From: an uncultured bacterium
GTDB taxonomy: Bacteria; Verrucomicrobiota; Lentisphaeria; Victivallales; UBA1829
Reading direction: 5' to 3'
DNA: 56,529 bases
NCBI GenBank assembly: GCA_900548385.1
Contig: URKJ01000034.1
Coordinates: 1 to 56,529, forward strand
Shown here: piece after piece, positions 50,869 through 56,529 of the stretch
Layout: each line of letters starts with the position of its first letter
Position numbering within the stretch: the first letter of the stretch is position 1
Position numbers and translations under genes: made by a program
Notes under the pieces: model-generated
The model's database searches: none
The model's input: the letters and a program-made list of their open reading frames with translations, nothing else
Told to the model about the DNA's origin: nothing

Positions 50869-51506
50869 AATGTCCGAAATGCAAAACGGAAAACAAGTTC
50901 CACATTTATGATTCGATCAACGTCACGCTCGACCCGGAACTCAAGAAGAAAGTACTCGACGGTTCCCTGTTCAAAATGAAATGTGCGGAGTGCGGAACGG
51001 AAACCGTCATCAATTACGATACGCTTTATCATGACATGTCCGCGGAACATCCGCTCCTGATTCAGTGCTGTCAGCAGCGGGACGGCTGGGAAGCGATCAA
51101 CGAACAGAACGAAAATGTCCGTAAAATGATGGCGGATATGAATCTCTCCAACGAATTTCCGCACAGAGTGGTAATCGGCTATAATGCCCTCCGCGAAGCG
51201 ATCCGCATTTTCGATGCGGAGTATGACGACCGCGCAATGTTCATTCTGAAAATGGTCTTTGCCGCCATGCTGAAACGCGATCATCAGGAGTGCCGGGGGC
51301 TGCTGTTCTGCGGCAGGAATGAGAACGGTTCCCCCGTCTTCTCCGTACTGGACGACGGGCACAGGGAACGCTTCTACAATCTTTCTCAGGATATCTACAA
51401 CAACATTGCGGAAAAACTGGCTCCGCTTCTCCCGCCGGAAAGCGAACGCCATATCCTGGTCGATCATGATTACATGCTGCCGTTCATCAATAAAATACAG
51501 GCATAA
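50841..51506 (+). CDS. CpXC-domain protein
   Basis: 221 residues. The N-terminal domain has two Cys pairs, LKCPKCKTE and MKCAECGTE, separated by about 36 residues, as in the CpXC family (zinc-ribbon-like, function unknown). The C-terminal part is helical (REAIRIFDAEYDDRAMF) and without recognisable motifs. ACAGGAGAAAAACC precedes the ATG, which lies 28 bases inside the glycosyltransferase gene, so the two are coupled. A regulatory or adaptor role for the polysaccharide synthase is possible but unsupported. Confidence 0.8.
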   Translation: MSLEREETLKCPKCKTENKFHIYDSINVTLDPELKKKVLDGSLFKMKCAECGTETVINYDTLYHDMSAEHPLLIQCCQQRDGWEAINEQNENVRKMMADMNLSNEFPHRVVIGYNALREAIRIFDAEYDDRAMFILKMVFAAMLKRDHQECRGLLFCGRNENGSPVFSVLDDGHRERFYNLSQDIYNNIAEKLAPLLPPESERHILVDHDYMLPFINKIQA

Positions 51507-51518
51507 CGGCTCCCGGTC

Positions 51519-51547
51519 TTGACATGCCGGAAAACACGCTGTATATT
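51519..51547 (+). promoter_or_regulatory. Promoter of the glycosyltransferase 4 operon
   Basis: Perfect TTGACA (51519-51524) and TATATT (51542-51547) with a 17-base spacer, 29 bases before the ATG at 51577. Confidence 0.82.
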
Positions 51548-51576
51548 GCTTCCAAAAACACGGGAAAAACCGAGTC

Positions 51577-52725
51577 ATGAATATATGTCTGTTCACCTCC
51601 TCTTTCCTCCCCAAGACAGGAGGGATGGAAAATGTCGTGGATATTCTCGCGAAAACTTACAGAAAACTGGGGCATAGCGTCGTGGTATTGGCTAAAACGC
51701 CGCGCGGAATGAAGAAACCGCCGGAATTCGATTACCCGGTCTTCTACTATAAACGGAGCCGCTCCGAAGTGTGGTTTCTCGGCGCACCGAAAAAAGAACT
51801 GCGCAGACTGCATGAGCAATACCATTTTGATGTGATCCACGCCCATCAGATCTATCCGACCGGCTGGCTGGCGGTCCGGTTCGCCCGGAAACACCGAATT
51901 CCGGCGGTCCTGACCTCCCATGTCGGCGATGTGCACGACGGCTCCCGTTACCGCCGCCATCCGATCATCTCCCGCCGGATGCTCCAGGCGATGCAGTATG
52001 CCGACGCGGTAACCGGCGTCGGTTCCGGAATCTGCAAAACGATTGACGGACTGCTCGGCATGCCGAAGGCGCGTTACATCGAAAACGGCTGCGAACCCGT
52101 CGGCGATCCCGTTCCCACACCGGAACTCCGGCAGAAACTTCAGCAGCTGAATCTGGAACGGGGCTTCGACCTGACGGTCTGCCGCCTTCATCCGAACAAG
52201 GGACTGAATGTTCTTGTTTCCGCCTGCGGACTCCTGAAACAGCGCGGCATTGAGTTTCCGCCGCTCGTCATGGCGGGCAGCGGGCCACTGGAAGAGGACC
52301 TGCGCCGTCAGATCGCGGAGCTCGGACTCGACAGCCGAATCCACCTGATCGGAAGAGTCGGCAGGGACGATCGTGATTTTCTGCTGAAACGCTGCCGGTT
52401 CTTTATCCAGCCGTCCCTGCTGGAGGGAATGCCGCTGACAATCCTTGAAAGTCTGGCGGCAGGCTGTCCGGTGATCGCCACCCGGATCCCCGGCGTCGTC
52501 GAGATTCTGAAAGATGGCTGGAACGGACGGCTCGTGAATCCCGGATCGCCGGAGGAACTCGCCGCCCTCTGCACGGAACTGGATGATGCAAAACGGGCGC
52601 AGTATGCCGCTCACGCATTGGAAATCCTTGACACCCATTCCTGGGACAGAGTCGCTGCGGAATATCTTGCCATGTTTGAAGAGCTGATTTCGATAAACCA
52701 TTCCACCAACCGGATCAAACAATAA
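51577..52725 (+). CDS. Glycosyltransferase family 4 (GT-B)
   Basis: 382 residues with the GT-B fold: N-terminal GGMENVVDILAKTYRKLGH, middle HPNKGLNVLVSAC, MAGSGPLEEDL, and the EX7E nucleotide-sugar motif EGMPLTILE followed by GCPVIATRIPGVVEIL. Family members transfer a hexose from a nucleotide sugar to lipid-linked or surface glycans. There is no membrane helix. It is followed after 11 bases by the HprK-like gene and probably forms one transcript with it. Confidence 0.93.
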   Translation: MNICLFTSSFLPKTGGMENVVDILAKTYRKLGHSVVVLAKTPRGMKKPPEFDYPVFYYKRSRSEVWFLGAPKKELRRLHEQYHFDVIHAHQIYPTGWLAVRFARKHRIPAVLTSHVGDVHDGSRYRRHPIISRRMLQAMQYADAVTGVGSGICKTIDGLLGMPKARYIENGCEPVGDPVPTPELRQKLQQLNLERGFDLTVCRLHPNKGLNVLVSACGLLKQRGIEFPPLVMAGSGPLEEDLRRQIAELGLDSRIHLIGRVGRDDRDFLLKRCRFFIQPSLLEGMPLTILESLAAGCPVIATRIPGVVEILKDGWNGRLVNPGSPEELAALCTELDDAKRAQYAAHALEILDTHSWDRVAAEYLAMFEELISINHSTNRIKQ

Positions 52726-52736
52726 GGAGCTGCCGG

Positions 52737-53864
52737 ATGATTCAATATTTTCAAATTGCCGATCTGATCTTCTCTCTGGAATATGACGATGAAACATCCC
52801 CGTTTGCCGTAATTGCGGACAAAATGGGGCTGGTCAGGATTTCCGCCGGGATTCCGCAGATCCGCTTTCAATGGCGGAACCGTCCCGCGACGGTGAAAGC
52901 TCCCGTTACGAAACTGGAAAAGTCTGTCGTCGGCAACGGTTTCTTTCAGACCCGCACCAGACAAGGCGACACTCTGCAGTTGGAGGCGGACGAATCCGGT
53001 TCCCTGACAGTCGGAATCTCCGGCCCGCGCGCCGGAGCGGGCAAACGCTTCCGCCAGTTCCTGAAAAAATACTGGAAGTACCGTTTCCTCTATGGCATCA
53101 GCTTCAATGAAATGCACGCAAAGAAGATCATGTACGGCATTCTGGAACCCGTATTTCTCGCATGGTTCGCCGGACACGGAAAAACGCTGGTACATTCCTC
53201 CACCGTGGAAAAGGACGGCAAATCGTTCCTGTTTCCCGCATGGGGCGGCGTCGGCAAAACGTCGCTGATGTCCTATTTTCTCTCCGCCGGATGGAACTAT
53301 CTCGGCGATGACATTGCCGTGCTTTCCACCGACGGCAGACTCCACCATTTCCCGCTGCCCATGCACATTTACGGGTATCATAAATTCGTTTGCGCCGATA
53401 TGTACAAACGCATGGTCGCAGGCATGACTCCGGCCGACCGCCGGATCTGGGATCTTTCCATGAAGCTCTATCCGCCGGATGAAATGTCCCGCTGGGTCCG
53501 TCCGGAACAGGTTTACGGAAAAGAACGAATCGCATTGAACAGCAAACTGCAGACCGTCATTCACATGCAGCGCAGCTCCGTCAGCGAATCTCTGATCTTC
53601 CGTGAAACCACTCCGCAGAACGTTGCCCGCTATGTAACCAATACGATCATCAACGAAATTCCCGGAATTCTGCCGATGACCTCTTACCCGAACTCCCATG
53701 CGGCAATCCCCTGTCTGCCGGATACCCGGCAGATGCTGGAAACTCTGGAGCGGAACGCCGCGCAGGGATTCTCGAATGCAGCCGTTTATGAGATGATCCT
53801 CGGTCCCGAAACGACTCCGGAGGAGACTTGGAAATATCTCCGGGAACGGTTTCCCGGACTTTGA
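52737..53864 (+). CDS. HPr kinase-like P-loop protein
   Basis: 375 residues. A C-terminal half resembling HprK-related kinases has HSSTVEKDGKSFLF followed by a Walker A (WGGVGKTSLM, about residues 170-180) and GDDIAVLSTDG, the LGDD-type segment conserved in this group. The N-terminal ~110 residues are beta-rich and unrecognised. HprK-like genes of this kind often sit in polysaccharide or peptide-modification clusters and may phosphorylate a small molecule or protein partner. AAGGAG lies about 10 bases before the ATG. No HPr gene is near. The 73 bases after the stop hold the tat promoter. Confidence 0.68.
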   Translation: MIQYFQIADLIFSLEYDDETSPFAVIADKMGLVRISAGIPQIRFQWRNRPATVKAPVTKLEKSVVGNGFFQTRTRQGDTLQLEADESGSLTVGISGPRAGAGKRFRQFLKKYWKYRFLYGISFNEMHAKKIMYGILEPVFLAWFAGHGKTLVHSSTVEKDGKSFLFPAWGGVGKTSLMSYFLSAGWNYLGDDIAVLSTDGRLHHFPLPMHIYGYHKFVCADMYKRMVAGMTPADRRIWDLSMKLYPPDEMSRWVRPEQVYGKERIALNSKLQTVIHMQRSSVSESLIFRETTPQNVARYVTNTIINEIPGILPMTSYPNSHAAIPCLPDTRQMLETLERNAAQGFSNAAVYEMILGPETTPEETWKYLRERFPGL

Positions 53865-53876
53865 CATTTTCCCCGG

Positions 53877-53904
53877 TTGAAATTCCGGAAAAAAGTGATA
53901 CATT
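53877..53904 (+). promoter_or_regulatory. Promoter of the tat operon
   Basis: TTGAAA (53877-53882) and TACATT (53899-53904) with 16 bases between, 33 bases before the tatA ATG, which has an AGGAGG site. A TTGACA at 53861 lacks a matching -10. Confidence 0.55.
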
Positions 53905-53937
53905 GCAAAAGAAACAAACACAGGAGGACGCTGAACG

Positions 53938-54168
53938 ATGATCGGCTATACGGAACTGATCCTTATTTTTCTCGTCGTTTTTCTGCTCTTCGGAGCGAAA
54001 CGGATCCCGGAACTCGCAAAAGCGCTCGGGAAAGCATCCCATGAATTCAAAAAGGCAAAAGACGGACTCGTTTCCGAAACCGAGGAAATGATGAACGCCG
54101 CCGAGAAAAACGCCGAAGCAGAAGACAAACTCAAACAGAACGGCGGAACGAAAAACAGTCAGGACTGA
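53938..54168 (+). CDS. tatA: Sec-independent translocase subunit TatA/E
   Basis: 76 residues. One N-terminal membrane helix (ELILIFLVVFLLFGAKRIPEL) with the FGAKRIPELAK hinge and amphipathic helix, then a charged tail (ETEEMMNAAEKNAEAEDK), typical of TatA/TatE. AGGAGG precedes the ATG. It is followed after 8 bases by tatC. No separate tatB is present, so the system is either the two-component TatAC type or uses a tatB elsewhere. It forms the membrane pore for folded proteins. Confidence 0.95.
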   Translation: MIGYTELILIFLVVFLLFGAKRIPELAKALGKASHEFKKAKDGLVSETEEMMNAAEKNAEAEDKLKQNGGTKNSQD

Positions 54169-54176
54169 GTCCGCGT

Positions 54177-54959
54177 ATGCGTCATATGGAAGATCAGAGT
54201 TTTTTCGGACATCTGGAAGCCCTGCGGTTCGTTCTGCTGAAAATCACCGCAACGTTTTTTCTGCTCTTCATTCCCGCATGGTTCGCCTCGCAGCCGTTGC
54301 TTGACGCACTGCTTGCCTATGCCGCACCCAAAGGATTCGAACTTCATTACTTCACCCTGATGGAACCGTTTTTCATCCGGCTGAAGATGAGCCTGACTCT
54401 GGATCTTTTTCTCTCGCTCCCCTTCACATTCGGCTTCATCTGGCAATTCATCGCGCCGGGGCTGACCCCGCAGGAACGGAAACTGTTCCGTTATCCGTTT
54501 TATGCGGGAATCTTCCTCGCCGTATTCGGCATTGTATTCGCCTTGGCGGCAATCGTTCCGGCGATCGTCAAGTTCTCGCTTTCGTTTGCGGGAAACAACA
54601 TGACGCCCGTCATCGGCATCGGCAGTTTCGTCTCCATGGCGCTCTTCGCGGTTCTTGCGTGCGGACTCATCTTTCAGTTTCCACTGTTGGTTTATGCGCT
54701 TCTGGCATCCGGCATCATCAGCCTGGAAACCGTAAAAAAACAGCGGCCGGTCATCATTGTCATCATCCTGATCATCGCCGCGGTCCTGACGCCGCCCGAC
54801 GTGGTCAGTCAGGTTATGCTTGCCCTGCCGACCTGGTTCCTTTTTGAACTGAGCCTGATCTTTTTTCAGTTCACCAGACCGAAAACCGAAACCGCCGATC
54901 CACGCATTGCGGAGGAAAACGGTCTGAACTCTGTACAACAGGAAGATCCGCATGAGTGA
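54177..54959 (+). CDS. tatC: Sec-independent translocase subunit TatC
   Basis: 260 residues with six predicted membrane helices. FFGHLEALR near the N terminus is the conserved signal-recognition loop motif (usually HLxELR). FIWQFIAPGLTPQERK and the late AAVLTPPDVVSQVMLALP are TatC landmarks. It recognises twin-arginine signal peptides and assembles with TatA. The start is ATG 54177 (an ATG at 54186 is also possible). The stop overlaps the larB start by 8 bases. Confidence 0.95.
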   Translation: MRHMEDQSFFGHLEALRFVLLKITATFFLLFIPAWFASQPLLDALLAYAAPKGFELHYFTLMEPFFIRLKMSLTLDLFLSLPFTFGFIWQFIAPGLTPQERKLFRYPFYAGIFLAVFGIVFALAAIVPAIVKFSLSFAGNNMTPVIGIGSFVSMALFAVLACGLIFQFPLLVYALLASGIISLETVKKQRPVIIVIILIIAAVLTPPDVVSQVMLALPTWFLFELSLIFFQFTRPKTETADPRIAEENGLNSVQQEDPHE

Positions 54960-55611
54960 TTCATCATTTGCCGAACTCGATCTTGACCGGGAAAACCGTT
55001 GCGGCTTTCCCGAATTCATCTATGGCGCAGGCAAAACACCCGGACAGATCACAGCCATCATGAAGCAGCTCCGCGAGGCAGGAAAACCCGTCCTTGCAAC
55101 CCGCTTGAAGCCTGACGCATTCCCGGTGATCCGGCGCGAAATCCCCGATGCGGAGATTCACGAAACCGCACGCACCGCGCTGATCCGGGACCATGTCGTC
55201 CCGCACAAGGGAACCGTCGCGATCGTCTGCGCGGGAACCTCCGACCTCCCTGTGGCGGAAGAAGCATGCGACACGCTTGAAATCTGCGGTTACACCTGCA
55301 ACCGGATCAACGATGTCGGCGTAGCGGGTATTCACCGCCTGCTGAAAAAGATTGAAAACATCCGGAAAGCAGATGTCGTCATTGCCATCGCCGGCATGGA
55401 AGGCGCTCTGCCGAGCGTATTGGCAGGACTGGTCGCTCTTCCCGTCATTGCGGTCCCGACCAGCGTCGGCTACGGTGCCTCGTTTAACGGAGTGACCGCT
55501 CTGCTCGCCATGATCAACAGCTGTGCCTCCGGCGTGACCGTCGTCAATATCGACAACGGATTCGGCGCCGCATGTGCCGCCGCCCGGATCCTGCAGGGAA
55601 AGAGAATTTAA
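54952..55611 (+). CDS. larB: LarB, pyridinium-3,5-biscarboxylic acid mononucleotide synthase
   Basis: 219 residues with the PurE-like C-terminal domain of LarB: IVCAGTSDLPVAEEA, NDVGVAGIHRL, VVIAIAGMEGALPSVLAGL and VPTSVGYGASFNGVTALL, all strongly conserved in the family. The N terminus has PEFIYGAGKTPGQ. LarB carboxylates and hydrolyses nicotinic acid adenine dinucleotide in the first step of the nickel-pincer cofactor used by lactate racemase-type enzymes. LarC, LarE and LarA are not in the window. Translation is coupled to tatC by an 8-base overlap. Confidence 0.94.
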   Translation: MSDSSFAELDLDRENRCGFPEFIYGAGKTPGQITAIMKQLREAGKPVLATRLKPDAFPVIRREIPDAEIHETARTALIRDHVVPHKGTVAIVCAGTSDLPVAEEACDTLEICGYTCNRINDVGVAGIHRLLKKIENIRKADVVIAIAGMEGALPSVLAGLVALPVIAVPTSVGYGASFNGVTALLAMINSCASGVTVVNIDNGFGAACAAARILQGKRI

Positions 55612-55620
55612 AATACAAAA

Positions 55621-55636
55621 CCCGCCGTTTGGCGGG
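55621..55636 (-). terminator. Short hairpin terminator between larB and the pseudopilin gene
   Basis: CCCGCC-GTTT-GGCGGG; on the minus strand it is followed by TTTTG and more T-rich sequence, serving the pseudopilin gene. It also lies just after the larB stop and may act in both directions. Confidence 0.7.
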
Positions 55637-55661
55637 CTCTGCTGATCGGCATTGACTACGG

Positions 55662-56417
55662 TCAGTTGTTACCCCAGAAAGGCTTCCCGTTCGTTGCACC
55701 GATGTCATTCGGAATGCTGTCAATCAGGCGCGCTTCGGTATGACCGTCAACGAACAGAACGTTGACTCCCCGCGCTCCAAGATGACGCATCGGGATTCCG
55801 CGGCTCGCCGCCCAGAGATTGGAACGGGTTTCCGCCAACGGACAGCCATTGCCCGAACCGCAGTTTCTCCGTTCACCGTCCGCAATCGCCATTTTCCGCG
55901 ATGCCGAACGGACCCGGTTGATATTAAACGTTGCATTCTTCTGCATATAATCCGGTCCGCCATAATTGCTGATATAGGCATTGATCATGTAATGCGCCAT
56001 GAACCCCATGACCGCATTGCCCTTGTTCCACGGCAGCAGTTCCTGCGCGGGACAACCGAAAATATCATGCGGGCGGGAAAGCGTTTCATTGCCGGTCGCT
56101 TTCCAGTGCAGTTTATTTTCCACGGTTTTGTTTGCTTTCAGGGCGTAAAGCCCGTCCTGCCAGCGACCCGATCCGCTCCAGCTGTCCTTTCCGTTATTGG
56201 ATGCAAGTCCATTGGCTTTCGGAAAATCTCCGTTGTTGTAATCGCAGTACTGGAACAGAAGCAGACCGAGCTGTTTCTGATTGGACAGACAGCTGATGTC
56301 TTTTGCCTTGTCCCGCGCCTTGTTCAAAGCCGGAAGAAGCAGCCCCGCCAGGATGGCGATCACGGCAATCACCACGAGGAGCTCCACGAGGGTAAATCTA
56401 CAAATCTTCTGTTTCAT
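55662..56417 (-). CDS. Prepilin-like protein with N-terminal methylation-type motif and H-x-DG tail
   Basis: 251 residues. CRFTLVELLVVIAVIAILAG is the type IV pilin-like leader and helix, with Arg before the predicted cleavage site. CLSNQKQLGLLLFQYCDYNN follows as in the DUF1559-like group, and the tail has RHLGARGVNVLFVDGHTEARL (H-x11-DG). AAAGGAG is well placed before ATG 56417. Unlike the other three pseudopilins in the window it is not next to a glycosidase within the sequence shown. It ends at its own terminator, so it is probably monocistronic. A 13-bp inverted repeat lies 31 bases upstream of its start. Confidence 0.88.
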   Translation of the reverse strand: MKQKICRFTLVELLVVIAVIAILAGLLLPALNKARDKAKDISCLSNQKQLGLLLFQYCDYNNGDFPKANGLASNNGKDSWSGSGRWQDGLYALKANKTVENKLHWKATGNETLSRPHDIFGCPAQELLPWNKGNAVMGFMAHYMINAYISNYGGPDYMQKNATFNINRVRSASRKMAIADGERRNCGSGNGCPLAETRSNLWAASRGIPMRHLGARGVNVLFVDGHTEARLIDSIPNDIGATNGKPFWGNN

Positions 56418-56448
56418 GATGCGTCTCCTTTTTCCTTCTTTTATAGAC

Positions 56449-56478
56449 AGAACAACGAAACAAAAGTTTCGTTGTTCT
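56449..56478. promoter_or_regulatory. Perfect 13-bp inverted repeat upstream of the last pseudopilin
   Basis: AGAACAACGAAAC (56449-56461) and GTTTCGTTGTTCT (56466-56478) pair perfectly around AAAA. It lies in the 5' region of the pseudopilin gene, 31 bases from the ATG. There is no U-run on either side, so an operator or a 5'-leader hairpin is more likely than a terminator. Confidence 0.6.
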
Positions 56479-56529
56479 TCACTTTGGCTTATCGGCTAAA
56501 AAATCTAGTCCACATTTTTTTCAAAAAAA

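Noticed and set aside
42769..53921. Long antisense frames of 380-470 codons opposite the Gfo/Idh/MocA, GT2, GT4 and HprK-like genes
   Set aside because: All lie opposite well-supported genes and give low-complexity His/Phe/Arg-rich products without start signals.
1..56529. CRISPR array, prophage or rRNA operon
   Set aside because: No regularly spaced short repeats, phage structural genes or rRNA landmarks were seen. The only repeats are the ones listed.

Overview
The window looks like a contig end from a Lentisphaerota (PVC superphylum) bacterium, most like the gut order Victivallales. This rests on gene content only: four prepilin-like proteins with FTLIELL-type N termini and H-x(n)-DG tails set among glycosidase genes, a 698-residue GreA of the long kind known from Chlamydiae, large secreted glycosidases, and FAD, ThuA and Gfo/Idh/MocA genes typical of glycan-eating PVC bacteria. 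Bases 1-48 are not genomic. They are an Illumina/Nextera i7 adapter left on the contig, so the first gene is truncated and its apparent N terminus is artificial.

Layout. 50-7808 (+): a tightly packed catabolic operon (SDR, FAD flavoprotein, XRE-cupin regulator, OYE-type flavin oxidoreductase, heparinase II/III-type lyase, ThuA-like protein, D-2-hydroxyacid dehydrogenase). 7911-13304 (+): a LacI-pseudopilin-secreted clan GH-A glycosidase operon behind a consensus sigma70-type promoter and a CG-centred palindrome. 13361-16672 (-): TM2 protein, metallophosphoesterase, long GreA. 16917-18131 (+): acetylxylan-esterase-like hydrolase. 18210-24402 (-): an operon of pseudopilin, ADP-ribosylglycohydrolase-family protein, secreted GH-A enzyme and carbohydrate-binding-like protein. 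24850-32212 (-): five overlapping or nearly abutting genes joining an ABC amino-acid-type transporter to a partner-switching module (STAS, GHKL kinase, PP2C phosphatase). 33596-41175: a GH36 alpha-galactosidase, pseudopilin and GH42-like operon with a divergent AraC regulator. 41437-42564 (-): a second STAS-GHKL-STAS set. 42796-46513: Gfo/Idh/MocA and FAD oxidoreductases with an AraC regulator carrying a PocR-like domain. 46517-49079 (-): two membrane-anchored proteins of unknown function, one with repeated Thr-rich motifs. 49273-53864 (+): glycosyltransferases, a CpXC protein and an HprK-like P-loop protein. 53938-55611 (+): tatA, tatC, larB. 55662-56417 (-): a fourth pseudopilin.

The most unusual object is the 24.85-32.2 kb operon. 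Its first gene is a lipoprotein with about four substrate-binding domains in tandem, starting and ending with half-domains, fused to the permease. Its second gene is the ABC ATPase fused to a degenerate GHKL (anti-sigma-kinase-like) domain. The next three genes are STAS, GHKL kinase and a membrane PP2C phosphatase. The arrangement suggests that nutrient binding or transport is wired directly into a partner-switch output. No sigma factor or other output gene is present in the window.

This operon lies between two same-direction copies of a ~210-230 bp repeat (24419-24648 and 33149-33361). The neighbouring GH36/GH42 sugar cassette lies between two 157-bp direct repeats (33342-33498 and 41275-41431). 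Each of these carries a tRNA-Leu gene, and the two tRNAs differ at one base, the first anticodon position (CAG versus TAG). The region therefore looks built from exchangeable modules.
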